NCBI GenBank assembly: GCA_020445765.1
Contig: JAGRFY010000016.1
Coordinates: 21,551-85,550, forward strand
Length of the DNA stretch: 64,000 nucleotides
Origin: Rhodocyclaceae bacterium
GTDB lineage: Bacteria > Pseudomonadota > Gammaproteobacteria > Burkholderiales > Rhodocyclaceae
Reading direction: 5' to 3'
The notes beneath the pieces are model-generated. The model worked only from the letters and a program-made list of their open reading frames with translations. It had not been told where the DNA came from and searched no databases. Positions 52,750 to 61,357 of this stretch are shown here, one piece after another; position 1 is the first letter of the stretch; every line of letters begins with the position of its first letter. Position numbers and translations under genes: made by a program.

Positions 52750-53748
52750 TCAGACGAAGGCATCGTCGCCGCCCTTGCCGCCGAGCATGATCTGGCCCTC
52801 CTCGGAGAGGCGGCGGACGATCTTCAGGATTTCCTTCTGCTCGGCCTCGACCTCCGACAGGCGCACGGGTCCGCGAGATTCGAGATCCTCCCGCAGCATC
52901 TCGGCAGCGCGGCTCGACATGTTGTTGAAGATCTTGTCGCGCAGTTCGGGCGGCGCGCCCTTCAGCGCCACCACCAGCGAATCGGACTGAACTTCGCGCA
53001 GGATCGTCTGGATGCCGCGATCGTCGATGTCGAGCAGGTTCTCGAACACGAACATCTCGTCGAGTATCTTCTGCGCCAGGTCGGGGTCGTATTCGCGGAC
53101 GTTGTCGACCACCGCGGTCTCGGCGGCCGAACCGACGAAGTTGAGAATCTCGGCGGCATGTCGCACGCCGCCCATCGCCGCCTTCTTCACGTTGCTCGAG
53201 CCGGCCAGCATCCGAGTCAGCGCGTCGTTGAGTTCGCGCAGCGCGGTCGGCTGGACACCGTCGAGGGTGGCGATGCGCAAGACCACGTCGTTACGCAGGC
53301 GCTCCGAGAAATGCTTGAGGATTTCGCCCGCCTGATCGTATTCGAGATGGACCAGGATCGTGGCGATGATCTGCGGATGCTCGTTCTTGATCAGGTCGGC
53401 CGCGGTCGCGGCGTCCATCCACTTCAGGCTTTCGATGCCGGCGGTGTCCGAGCCCTGCAGTACCCGGTTGATCAGATGCGCGGCGCGGTCGTCACCGAGC
53501 GCCTTGGTCAGCATCTCCTTGATGTGCTCGTGATCTGCTTCGAGCGGCGACCCCTTCAGCGAATGGGCGTCGAGTTCGTCGAGGATCGCCTCGACCTTCT
53601 CGCGCGGCTGTGAGGGCATGCTGGCCATCGCCGCGCCGAGCTTCTGGACTTCGCGCGGACCGAGTACCTTGAGCACTTCGGCGGCCTCGTCCGGGCCGAG
53701 CGTCATCAGCAGTGTCGCCGCCTTCTCGAGGCCGTCATCGCTGCTCAT
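52750..53748 (-). CDS. fliG: Flagellar motor switch protein FliG
   Basis: A 332-residue protein. N, M and C domains are present, with the EHPQ motif in LIKNEHPQIIATILVHL (near residue 122) and the C-terminal torque helix LRDKIFNNMSSRAAEMLREDLESRGPVRLSEVE. ATG 53748 overlaps the fliF stop by 14 bases. It couples the MS-ring to the C-ring and interacts with MotA. Confidence 0.97.
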   Translation of the reverse strand: MSSDDGLEKAATLLMTLGPDEAAEVLKVLGPREVQKLGAAMASMPSQPREKVEAILDELDAHSLKGSPLEADHEHIKEMLTKALGDDRAAHLINRVLQGSDTAGIESLKWMDAATAADLIKNEHPQIIATILVHLEYDQAGEILKHFSERLRNDVVLRIATLDGVQPTALRELNDALTRMLAGSSNVKKAAMGGVRHAAEILNFVGSAAETAVVDNVREYDPDLAQKILDEMFVFENLLDIDDRGIQTILREVQSDSLVVALKGAPPELRDKIFNNMSSRAAEMLREDLESRGPVRLSEVEAEQKEILKIVRRLSEEGQIMLGGKGGDDAFV

Positions 53749-55417
53749 TGCCGCCGCCTCCGATCCATTCCTTGAGCAGGTTGGCAATCATCTTGGGATT
53801 GTCCTGCGCCAGCTTGCGGGCTCGCGCCAGCTTTTCCTCGAAACTCTGCTGGGCCGCGGCTTCGGGCGACAGGGTCACTTCGGCGTCCTCTTCGCCTTCC
53901 TCGCCCTCGGCCTCCTCGTCGACCTCTGCACCTTCCTCGCCTTCTTCCTCGGCCACCGGCGGTGGCATCACCTGTTTCATCAGAGGACGGATCACGCCGA
54001 AGGCGACGAATGCAAGGACCGCGATGACGATCAGGTAGCGCAGGGCTTCCTTGGCGATCGCGATGATTTCCGGATCCTTCCACAGCGGCAGTTCCGGCAG
54101 CACCTCCTCCGGTGCCTCGGCGAAGATGCTGTTGGCCACGTTCAGCGTGTCGCCACGCGCTTCGGAATAGCCGACCGCCTCGCGGATCAGGTCAGTGATC
54201 TTGCGCACTTCTTCGTCGCTGAGCGGTCCGGTCTCGACGTTGCCCTTGGCGTTGGTCGTGCTCCGATGGTTCAGCACCACTGCGACCGATAGTCGGCGGA
54301 TCTCGCCGGCAGCCCGGCGCACGTGTTGGATGGTCTTGTCGAGTTCGTAGTTGATGATTGCGTTGCGGCTGCTGGTGCCGATCTTCTCGCCACCTGCGGT
54401 GCCGCCGGCCGGTGGTGCGGTCAGCGGTGCGGTCGCCGGCACTGGCGGCTGGTTGGTCAGGGCGCCCGGTACGCCCTGGGCGCCGAGGTCACCGCTCAAA
54501 CTCTCCGACGTCTGCTGGCTGCGGATTGCCTGTTCGGGCGTGGGGTTCGGCTTGTAGATCTCGGCGGTCTGCTCGGTGCGCGTGAAATCGACATCGGCGG
54601 TGACCTGGGCGCGGAAGTTTCCGGCACCGACCACCGGCGTCAGGATGGTGCGGATGCGTTCGATATAGCTGCGCTCGAGTTCGTCGACATACTCGAGCTG
54701 GGTGGGGTCGAGCCCGCTGTCTTGCTTGGCACTCTGGGTCAGCAACTGACCACTCTGATCGACCACGCTGACCTGGTCGGTCGCCAGTTGAGGTACCGAC
54801 GATGCCACCAGGTGGACGATACCGGCGACCTGCGCCTCGTCGAGGCGTCTGCCGGGCAGCAGATTGACCAGTACCGATGCGGTCGGCGCCTGCTGGTTGC
54901 GCAGGAAAGCGGTCTGCTTGGGAATCGCCAGATGGACTCGCGCGCGGGCGATCGAGGCCAGCGACTGGATCGTGCGCGACAGTTCGCCCTCGAGCGCGCG
55001 CTGGAAATTGACCTGCTCGTGAAACTGCGACACGCCGAGCTTCTGTCCTTCCATCAGCTCGAATCCGACCATGCCGCCGCGCGGCAGGCCTTCTGCGGCC
55101 AGTCGCAGACGCACGTCGTGGACCATGCTCTGCGGCACCAGGATGGCGCCGCCGCCGGCCGAGAAGCGGTAGGGCACGTTCTGTTGCTGCAATGCGGTGA
55201 CGATTGCGCCGCCGTCGCGTTCTTCGAGGTTCGAGAACAGTACCGCGTAGTCCGGCTCCTGGCTCCACAGCCAGACGCCGACCAACAGGGCGATCGCGGC
55301 GGCCAGCGCAGCGGCGGCAGACAGCTTCTGCCGCTGCGACAGATTGCTGAGGTTCTGCATCACCAGACCGAAGCCCGAGGGCGCCGGTGCTTCGATTGCT
55401 GTTTCGGCGGTAGCCAT
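53735..55417 (-). CDS. fliF: Flagellar MS-ring protein FliF
   Basis: A 560-residue protein. There are two membrane helices (about 30-52 and 445-465). The ring-building motifs include NVPYRFSAGGGAILVP, GMVGFELMEGQKLGVSQFHEQVNFQRALEGELSRTI and ARVHLAIPKQTAFLRNQQAPTASVLVNL. The C-terminus is highly acidic before the FliG-binding end. It is the first gene of the minus-strand fliFGHIJKLMN operon and divergent from the two-component genes. Confidence 0.97.
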   Translation of the reverse strand: MATAETAIEAPAPSGFGLVMQNLSNLSQRQKLSAAAALAAAIALLVGVWLWSQEPDYAVLFSNLEERDGGAIVTALQQQNVPYRFSAGGGAILVPQSMVHDVRLRLAAEGLPRGGMVGFELMEGQKLGVSQFHEQVNFQRALEGELSRTIQSLASIARARVHLAIPKQTAFLRNQQAPTASVLVNLLPGRRLDEAQVAGIVHLVASSVPQLATDQVSVVDQSGQLLTQSAKQDSGLDPTQLEYVDELERSYIERIRTILTPVVGAGNFRAQVTADVDFTRTEQTAEIYKPNPTPEQAIRSQQTSESLSGDLGAQGVPGALTNQPPVPATAPLTAPPAGGTAGGEKIGTSSRNAIINYELDKTIQHVRRAAGEIRRLSVAVVLNHRSTTNAKGNVETGPLSDEEVRKITDLIREAVGYSEARGDTLNVANSIFAEAPEEVLPELPLWKDPEIIAIAKEALRYLIVIAVLAFVAFGVIRPLMKQVMPPPVAEEEGEEGAEVDEEAEGEEGEEDAEVTLSPEAAAQQSFEEKLARARKLAQDNPKMIANLLKEWIGGGGNEQR

Positions 55418-55579
55418 CGCGAAAGATTCCTGCGGACAACGCTATTCCGGATGGACGCATTCTGTGGCGACGACGTCGATGGCGGTCATCGAATTAGCGG
55501 CATTTTTTGCCGCCTATTTGCGCCTAGCACGGGGCATCTGCACCCGTAAAGTGGCGACAACACGTTGGAAAGGTCCGCG
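55418..55579. promoter_or_regulatory. Divergent control region between fliF and fleS
   Basis: GCGGCA-N5-TGCCGC forms an inverted repeat at 55497-55513. From 55507 the plus strand reads TTGCCGCCTATTTGCGCC, 16 of 18 identical to the site before fliO. AATTAGCGGCA at 55492-55502 is a similar half in the opposite direction. GTCATCGAATTAGC at 55485-55498 weakly resembles a FleQ box. No GG-N10-GC sigma-54 site was found on either strand, so promoter class is open. Confidence 0.4.
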
Positions 55580-56743
55580 ATGTCGAGCCCGTCTCACGCC
55601 ACCGTCGGTGCAACCGGCGAAGCCGAAAGCGCGCTGCCCCGCATGAGCGCGGCAGAGCTCGCCGAGGCCTTTGCTGCGTTCAGCCGAGCCTCCGAGGAGC
55701 TGTCGTCGGCCTATGGTGCGTTGCAGGGTCAGGTCGGCCAGCTCACCGAGCGCCTGTCGGTACTGATGGAAGCGCTGCCGGCCGGGGTGCTGGTGCTCGA
55801 TCGCGATGGCGCCGTCGCCCAGGCCAACCGCGCCGCCAAGCGGCTGTTTGGCGAAACCCTGGAGGGCACGGCTTGGGGGCGTACCGAAGCGCGCCTGGCT
55901 TCGACCGAAACGCCGGGCGAATGGCGCTACGACGGCAGCGCCGGAAGCCATCGCCTTTCGGTCTCGCTGACGCCGCTGGAATCGGGCGAGGGCTCGATCG
56001 TCCTGTTGCACGACATCAGCGACACGCACCGCATGCGGCTGCAGGTGGAGCGCAACGATCGACTGGCGGCGATGGGCGAAATGGTGGCGGGTCTCGCCCA
56101 TCAGCTGCGGACACCGCTGGCGGCCGCTTTGCTCTATGTATCCAACCTCGGCCAGCCGGAACTGGGAGCGGCCGATCGTGCTCGCGTCGTCGATCGCACA
56201 CTCGAGCGCCTGCGGCTGCTGGAACGCCTGATCCGCGACATGCTGCTGTTCGCCCGCGGTGACACCCAGCAGCGCGAACGCTTCGGCGCCTGCGAGCTGG
56301 CAGCCGAACTGACCCACACGCTCGATCCGGTCGCCCGCTCACGCGAGGTCAACTTCGCCGACCATTGCGAGTGTCCCGAAGCGCTGCTCAGCGGTGATCG
56401 CAAAGCGCTCGCCGGTGCACTGACCAACCTGCTCGAGAATGCGGTCCAGGCGACGCCGGCCGAGGGCTCGGTGGATCTTCGGGTCAGTTGCGACGGTGAA
56501 CAAATAAGCTTTCGCATCTCGGACACCGGTCGCGGCATGGACGAAGCGCTGATCGGCAGGATCTTCGAACCCTTCTTCACGACGCGCGCCGAGGGTACCG
56601 GCCTCGGGCTGGCAATCGCCCGTAGCGTGGCGCGCGCTCACGGCGGCGACATCGAAGTCCGGTCGAGTCCGGGCCTCGGCACCACCTTCACGCTGAATCT
56701 GCCGGCATACGACGACGCTGCGCAGTTGGAACCGACGCCATGA
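55580..56743 (+). CDS. Flagellar sensor histidine kinase (FleS/FlrB type)
   Basis: A 387-residue soluble kinase with no membrane segment. A PAS domain (about 60-160, LPAGVLVLDRDGAVAQANRAAKRLFG) is followed by HisKA with His174 in VAGLAHQLRTPLAAAL, and HATPase_c with NLLENAVQA, DTGRGM, FEPFFTTRAEGTGLGLAIARSV. Build and position match FlrB/FleS, which phosphorylates the next gene product. ATG 55580 has GGAAAGG upstream. Confidence 0.93.
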   Translation: MSSPSHATVGATGEAESALPRMSAAELAEAFAAFSRASEELSSAYGALQGQVGQLTERLSVLMEALPAGVLVLDRDGAVAQANRAAKRLFGETLEGTAWGRTEARLASTETPGEWRYDGSAGSHRLSVSLTPLESGEGSIVLLHDISDTHRMRLQVERNDRLAAMGEMVAGLAHQLRTPLAAALLYVSNLGQPELGAADRARVVDRTLERLRLLERLIRDMLLFARGDTQQRERFGACELAAELTHTLDPVARSREVNFADHCECPEALLSGDRKALAGALTNLLENAVQATPAEGSVDLRVSCDGEQISFRISDTGRGMDEALIGRIFEPFFTTRAEGTGLGLAIARSVARAHGGDIEVRSSPGLGTTFTLNLPAYDDAAQLEPTP

Positions 56744-58125
56744 CCGACAAGCTCGACATCCTGGTGGTGGAAGACGATGCGGCCTTGCGCGATGCCGTCG
56801 GCCTGACACTCGAGCTGGCAGGACATCGGCCGGTCGGCGTGGATGGCGGTCCGGCGGCCCTCGAACTGCTGCGCGAACGGGCCTTTCATCTGGTGCTGTC
56901 GGATCTGCGCATGGAGCCGATGGACGGACTGCAACTGCTCGCTGAAGTCCGGGCGCGCCTGCCCCAGTTGCCGGTCCTGCTGATGACGGCCTATGGCGAC
57001 GTCGAAAAGGCGGTGTCGGCGATGCGCGGCGGCGCCTGCGATTTCCTGATGAAACCGTTCGAACCGCAAACCCTGCTCGAACACATCCGGCGCTACGCGG
57101 CGGTGCCGGACGATCGAGAGGACACGATCGCAGTCGACCCGGTGACCCGCAACGTGCTTGCAATGGCGGCACGCGTGGCGGAAACCGACGCGACAGTGCT
57201 GCTGACCGGCGAGTCGGGGACCGGCAAGGAGGTGTTCGCGCGCTACATTCACAGCCACTCCGCGCGGTCGGGCAAACCCTTCATCGCGATCAACTGTGCG
57301 GCGATACCGGAGAACCTGCTCGAAGCCACCTTGTTCGGCTACGAGAAGGGGGCTTTCACGGGTGCCAGCCAGGCGCAACCTGGCAAGTTTGAGCAGGCCG
57401 ACGGCGGCACGCTGCTGCTCGACGAGATATCCGAAATGCCGCTCGGTCTTCAGGCAAAACTGTTGCGAGTCCTGCAGGAGCATGAGGTCGAGCGGGTGGG
57501 CGGCAAGACACCGATCGCGCTGGATCTTCGTGTGCTTGCGACCAGCAATCGGGACATGGTGAGCGAGGCTGCCGCAGGTCGTTTTCGCGAGGATCTCTAC
57601 TACCGCCTCAACGTGTTTCCGCTGAGAATTCCGCCGTTGCGCGAGCGGCCCGGTGACGTCGTCGCCTTGGCTCGCCATTTCGCGACCGTTCACGGCGAGC
57701 GACTGAAACGGGGCGCACGATTGGCGCCGGAGGCCGAGGCCCTGCTGACGGCCTATCCGTGGCCGGGCAACGTCCGTGAACTGGAGAACACGATGCAGCG
57801 GGCACAGATCCTCGCGGTCGGTGACCTGATCACGCCCGAGACCCTTAAGACGTGCCTGCCGCAATGGGCATCGCCGGCAGCCGGCGGCAAGCCCGACACG
57901 GCAGATCTGCCGGCAGGATTTGCCGCTTCGGCGGCAGCTTCTGCCGGTATGGCGAGTGCGGGCCGCCCCGGCAACATGAAGGACCTCGAGCGCGAACACA
58001 TCCTGGATACGTTGCGGGCAGTCGGCTGGTCGCGCAAGGATGCGGTCGCCCGGCTCGGGATCTCGGAGCGGACGCTGCGCTACAAGCTGCAGCAGTATCG
58101 CGCGGAGGGGTACGAAATCGGCTAG
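56740..58125 (+). CDS. Sigma-54-dependent flagellar response regulator (FleR/FlrC type)
   Basis: A 461-residue NtrC-family activator. The receiver domain (1-120) has acidic residues Glu11-Asp13, phosphoacceptor Asp55 in LVLSDLRMEPMDG and Lys in MKPF. The AAA+ domain (about 130-365) has Walker A GESGTGKE (near 158) and the sigma-54 contact GAFTGA (near 204). A Fis-type HTH ends the protein (LERTL region, about 420-455). It should activate the sigma-54 promoters before flgB, flgK, fliE and fliC. Its ATG overlaps the kinase stop. Confidence 0.94.
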   Translation: MTDKLDILVVEDDAALRDAVGLTLELAGHRPVGVDGGPAALELLRERAFHLVLSDLRMEPMDGLQLLAEVRARLPQLPVLLMTAYGDVEKAVSAMRGGACDFLMKPFEPQTLLEHIRRYAAVPDDREDTIAVDPVTRNVLAMAARVAETDATVLLTGESGTGKEVFARYIHSHSARSGKPFIAINCAAIPENLLEATLFGYEKGAFTGASQAQPGKFEQADGGTLLLDEISEMPLGLQAKLLRVLQEHEVERVGGKTPIALDLRVLATSNRDMVSEAAAGRFREDLYYRLNVFPLRIPPLRERPGDVVALARHFATVHGERLKRGARLAPEAEALLTAYPWPGNVRELENTMQRAQILAVGDLITPETLKTCLPQWASPAAGGKPDTADLPAGFAASAAASAGMASAGRPGNMKDLEREHILDTLRAVGWSRKDAVARLGISERTLRYKLQQYRAEGYEIG

Positions 58126-58165
58126 GTTTCGTGCCCGGCGGCCGGGGGCGGCCCGGCAGGGCGAT

Positions 58166-58182
58166 TTGGCACGGGTGTTGCT
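58166..58182 (+). promoter_or_regulatory. Sigma-54 promoter of fliE
   Basis: TTGGCACGGGTGTTGCT is a near-perfect TGGCACG-N4-TTGC site, GG (58168-58169) and GC (58180-58181) being 10 bases apart. The start would be near 58193, leaving a 29-base leader with CCGGAG before ATG 58222. It is the best sigma-54 match in the window. Confidence 0.85.
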
Positions 58183-58221
58183 GTGCTAGACTGCGATTAC
58201 GCCCCGATCCGGAGATCGACG

Positions 58222-58545
58222 ATGGACACCCGCGGAATTGAACAGATGCTCACCGAACTGCGCTCGACTGCGCAGGCGGCCGGCGCTGCCAAGCCCGCCG
58301 GCCAGGATTCAGGTAGCGAGCAGGTCGATTTCAGCGAAGTCCTGCAAAATGCTCTGAAGGACGTCAGTGCGGCTCAGCAGGAAGCACGCCAGATGTCGAA
58401 GGATTTCCAGGCGGGGGATCCCAACGTCAACCTGCAGGACGTGATGGTCAATCTGCAGAAGGCCAACCTGTCGTTCCAGCAGATGGTCCAGGTGCGCAAC
58501 CGGTTGGTGACGGCGTATCAGGACATCATGAACATGCCGGTCTGA
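58222..58545 (+). CDS. fliE: Flagellar hook-basal body protein FliE
   Basis: A 107-residue protein of normal length: VDFSEVLQNALKDVSAAQQEARQMSKDFQAGDPNVNLQDVMVNLQKANLSFQQMVQVRNRLVTAYQDIMNMPV contains the full FliE family block (given here from residue 34 in pieces of VDFSEVLQNAL, QDVMVNLQKANLSF and VTAYQDIMNM). It joins the MS-ring to the rod. It is transcribed away from fliF, unlike the usual fliEF arrangement. Confidence 0.96.
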   Translation: MDTRGIEQMLTELRSTAQAAGAAKPAGQDSGSEQVDFSEVLQNALKDVSAAQQEARQMSKDFQAGDPNVNLQDVMVNLQKANLSFQQMVQVRNRLVTAYQDIMNMPV

Positions 58546-58569
58546 GCGTGCCAGCCGAAGATTGAAAAG

Positions 58570-58593
58570 CCCCGCGCCAAGCGCGGGGTTTTT
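58570..58593. terminator. Intrinsic terminator between fliE and the ycgR-type gene
   Basis: CCCCGCGC (58570-58577) pairs with GCGCGGGG (58581-58588) around a CAA loop. Five T residues follow on the plus strand and four A residues precede it, so it can work for both convergent genes, fliE and the YcgR-type gene. Confidence 0.9.
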
Positions 58594-58617
58594 AGTTGAC
58601 GGGAGCGCGCCGGGCGG

Positions 58618-59391
58618 TCACAGCCTGCGCGAGCGCGCATTGCGCTCGCGCTCGGTCTTCAGAATGTAGCGCTGGATCGTGTTTTCGGCACCCGCCGACA
58701 GGTTCACGAACTGGCAGCCTGCCCGCATCATCGTGACGCCGGTGCGATTGGTCACCTGAAAGATGTTGCGGATTCGCAGGCGCGTGACGATCGTGCCGAA
58801 ATCGGGCAGGACCAGCGAGCAGTCGTCGAACAGCATGTCGGTCGACAGGCGCATCCCCTTGGGCGGAACCAACACGCCGATGCCGCCGCCCGAGATGTCC
58901 ATCACGCGCGCTTCGAATGTCTTGACGCCGGGGCCGTCCGGCACCGGGATCTTGCAGATTACCGACTGTGCGGTCGGCGTCACCAGACGGAAGTACTCGC
59001 GGCGCTGCAGCCGCAGGACCTTCTCCGGGGGCGGTGCCAGCAGGGCGGCATGGCCATCGTGCGTGGTGTCGGTGAGCGTGCTGGTCGAGAACTGGATCTT
59101 GATCTTCTCGAGCAATGCGCTGAAGGTCACTGTCGTGGCCGCCGCCAGTTTCCGGTTGCTGGCGTCGTCGTGAGTGGGATCGAAATACAGGCTGCCGTCA
59201 TTGGGGTCGATGCCGAGCAATGTGGTGAGCACGAAATCGCGCCTGCCATCCGGGTGGGCAGAGACGATGCAGCGCTGTTGCACCAGGCCGTTCAACACCG
59301 CATTGATCTCGCGCGGATCACGCAGCACGTACTCGGAGTAGTCCGCTGCATCCAGCAGTTCAATTCGCTTGTCGTCGGTCGTTGCCGCCAT
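58618..59391 (-). CDS. ycgR: Flagellar brake protein, YcgR-type with PilZ domain
   Basis: A 257-residue protein. An N-terminal YcgR domain (about 15-115, INAVLNGLVQQRCIVSAH) is followed by a PilZ domain (about 125-245) with the cyclic di-GMP motif RREYFR (RxxxR) and MDISGGGIGV (DxSxxG). It slows the motor when cyclic di-GMP is high. A TAGAAT-like -10 on the minus strand about 45 bases upstream suggests a promoter of its own. Confidence 0.92.
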   Translation of the reverse strand: MAATTDDKRIELLDAADYSEYVLRDPREINAVLNGLVQQRCIVSAHPDGRRDFVLTTLLGIDPNDGSLYFDPTHDDASNRKLAAATTVTFSALLEKIKIQFSTSTLTDTTHDGHAALLAPPPEKVLRLQRREYFRLVTPTAQSVICKIPVPDGPGVKTFEARVMDISGGGIGVLVPPKGMRLSTDMLFDDCSLVLPDFGTIVTRLRIRNIFQVTNRTGVTMMRAGCQFVNLSAGAENTIQRYILKTERERNARSRRL

Positions 59392-59464
59392 TTAGGAGTG
59401 CCGTGTTTGCTGAGGGGTTGCAGGATTCTATGGTATCCCGGTATGCCGCGGGATTGGCATCGGT

Positions 59465-59797
59465 CTAGCGCCTTGGCCGCTGCTCGAGGCTCGACGGCAG
59501 CTCGTGCGCGACCGGCGGCTCTTCGGTCCCACCCTGTTCGAGCCGGTACAGCCAGGCCAGCAGCTCGGCGACCGCGAGGTATAGCTGTGGTGGGATCCGA
59601 TCGTCGAGGTCGACCTGCATCAGCAGACCGAGCAGTTCCGGCGATTCGTGGACATAAACGCCGGCCTCGCGCGCCCGTTCGATGATCTCCATCGCAATCA
59701 GCCCACGCCCCTTGGCGACCACCTTCGGTGCGGCGTCGCCCGCCGTGTATGCCAAGGCGACCGCCTCCGCTCGCGGATGCTCGTCGGCTTCGCTCAT
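59465..59797 (-). CDS. FhlB-like protein (stand-alone FlhB cytoplasmic C-domain)
   Basis: A 110-residue protein aligned with the part of FlhB after its NPTH cleavage site: AVALAYTAGDAAPKVVAKGRGLIAMEIIERAREAGVYVHESPELL, then IPPQLYLAVAELLAWLYRLEQ. It lacks the NPTH motif itself and the membrane domain. Such small paralogues can partly replace the FlhB C-domain in export switching. It is coupled (4-base overlap) to the FliK-like gene upstream. Confidence 0.85.
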   Translation of the reverse strand: MSEADEHPRAEAVALAYTAGDAAPKVVAKGRGLIAMEIIERAREAGVYVHESPELLGLLMQVDLDDRIPPQLYLAVAELLAWLYRLEQGGTEEPPVAHELPSSLEQRPRR

Positions 59798-60978
59798 GGC
59801 GAATCGTCCTCGGCGGGCGCCAGGTCGACCCGCATTCCGGTCAAGGGCAGATCGGCTGCGGCGAGGGCGTCGGCGAGTTCGCGCTCGGCCGCCGCGAGCG
59901 CGGCTGCGGTGGCCGCGTCATCGGTCGTGAGCTGCAGCGCGACGCCTGCACGGGTCAGGTGAAGGCGTGCCTCGACGCCGCCGAGTCGCGGCAAGGTCAC
60001 GCGCAGCGTGGTCTTCCAGGCGGCCTCATCCTGGTCCGCGCCGTCGCCTTCACGCTGTTCCGGCTCCTCGATCTCGATTTCGACGTGCTGCCCAGGCCAG
60101 GCCGCGCCCTGCCAGGCGTAGGTGTTGGTTGCCAGTGCGTCGAGTTGCTGGTGCACCAGCGGCATCAAGCGTTCGGGCACCGGATTGCCGGCTGCCGGAC
60201 CCGGGCTGCGCTGGGCGGCGGCGTTCTGGCCGGCGGCCGAGACGTCTTCGGCATCGGCGCCGAGGGCTGCCGTTGCCGTCGTATTGAGCACCGTCGCTGC
60301 CGGCGTGGTGCCGGCCCGAGGACTTGCCTGTGTGGTCGTTGCGGCTGCCCGGTCGCTGCCGTCGCCAGGCGTCCCCGGTGGGGCGCCGTCCCTGCCCCGG
60401 GTCATCTGGCTCTGCGGTTGGCGCAGCAGGCTGTCGGTCGCGACCGTGCCCGAAAGCCATCGCGCCAGTTGGGATTCGTAGAACAGCCCGCTCTCGCCGA
60501 TTGCCTGGCGCAGCGCGGCGGCGAGCTGGCTGCCCGACGTCGGCGCGGCGGGCACCAGCGGCTGACCGCCGGCAAGCTTTGCCGGTGGCGCCGGCGGCTG
60601 TCCGGTCAGCAGAAAACTGATCAGGCGCCCGGTCTGACTGAGCCGTGCCGACGCTCCTGCTGCGCTTCCTTCCGCCGGCGTCGCGATGACCGCCCGCGGC
60701 GATGCCTGGGTCACGATCAGCTCGAGCGTCTGCCCGGAGCGGGCCGAGTTGCGAGGCAGGGTCAGCGTGTATTCGCGGCCGTCGATCAGCGCCCGGAAGC
60801 TGTTTTCCGACTTGGCCTCGCCGATCGTCGCGACGATGCGTTGGCCCGGAAGGAAGTCCTGCGGATCCTTGGAGATTGCCTGCGCATTGCGCAGCGGTCC
60901 GACTTCGCGGGGTTCCTTCGAAAAGAACGAAGCCTCGGTGAGCAGGCGCAGGCGGGCGGTCAGGTCGGCCGGGATCAT
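59794..60978 (-). CDS. Second FliK-like hook-length control protein
   Basis: A 394-residue protein. A structured N-terminal region (about 1-130) contains DFLPGQRIVATIGE, RALIDGREYTLTLP and SGQTLELIVTQ. A low-complexity Ala/Thr/Pro linker covers about 190-265. A FliK-like C-domain (about 280-390) includes WKTTLRVTLPRLGGVEARLHL. It is distinct from the FliK at 48696. Its coupling to the FhlB-like gene suggests the pair works together, though the substrate is unknown. Confidence 0.75.
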   Translation of the reverse strand: MIPADLTARLRLLTEASFFSKEPREVGPLRNAQAISKDPQDFLPGQRIVATIGEAKSENSFRALIDGREYTLTLPRNSARSGQTLELIVTQASPRAVIATPAEGSAAGASARLSQTGRLISFLLTGQPPAPPAKLAGGQPLVPAAPTSGSQLAAALRQAIGESGLFYESQLARWLSGTVATDSLLRQPQSQMTRGRDGAPPGTPGDGSDRAAATTTQASPRAGTTPAATVLNTTATAALGADAEDVSAAGQNAAAQRSPGPAAGNPVPERLMPLVHQQLDALATNTYAWQGAAWPGQHVEIEIEEPEQREGDGADQDEAAWKTTLRVTLPRLGGVEARLHLTRAGVALQLTTDDAATAAALAAAERELADALAAADLPLTGMRVDLAPAEDDSP

Positions 60979-61014
60979 CGCGGGCTAGCGCTTCGGGTCA
61001 GCGCCGATAGGGGC

Positions 61015-61347
61015 TCAGGGTGACTGGGCGAACGCGCCGTAGCTGCGGCTCAGGTCGCGCTTGCGCGCACGCCGCGAGAGTAGGGCGCGGACGCTGTCGA
61101 GGTAGGGCTCGACGATCTGGCGGATCGCGCGGTCATCCGCCTGCATCCCGCGGATGATGGTGTCCACGCGCTTGCGCTGGTCGGGTGTGAGCCCGGCAAC
61201 GCGGTCCGGCCCCGCAGCCAGGGCGTCGCGCCGGTCCGCGAGTTCGTGTTCGAGGCGGATCAGTCGCTCCCAGTCGTTGGCCCGGGCGGACTCGAGCATG
61301 CCACCGGACAGTCCCCGCATTGCCTCGAAGTCGTCGAGGATGTTCAT
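61015..61347 (-). CDS. fliT: FliT-like flagellar chaperone
   Basis: A 110-residue helical protein following fliS by 10 bases: FEAMRGLSGGMLESARANDWERLIRLEHELADRR and then a basic end (RALLSRRARKRDLSRSYG). Size, helix pattern and the fliD-fliS-fliT order support FliT, the chaperone of FliD. Sequence similarity in this family is low. ATG 61347 is used. Confidence 0.72.
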   Translation of the reverse strand: MNILDDFEAMRGLSGGMLESARANDWERLIRLEHELADRRDALAAGPDRVAGLTPDQRKRVDTIIRGMQADDRAIRQIVEPYLDSVRALLSRRARKRDLSRSYGAFAQSP

Positions 61348-61357
61348 CGCAGCCGCC

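Noticed and set aside
55525-55545. TAGCACGGGGCATCTGC as a sigma-54 promoter for fleSR
   Set aside because: The AG and GC dinucleotides are 12 bases apart instead of 10 and the -12 element is poor.
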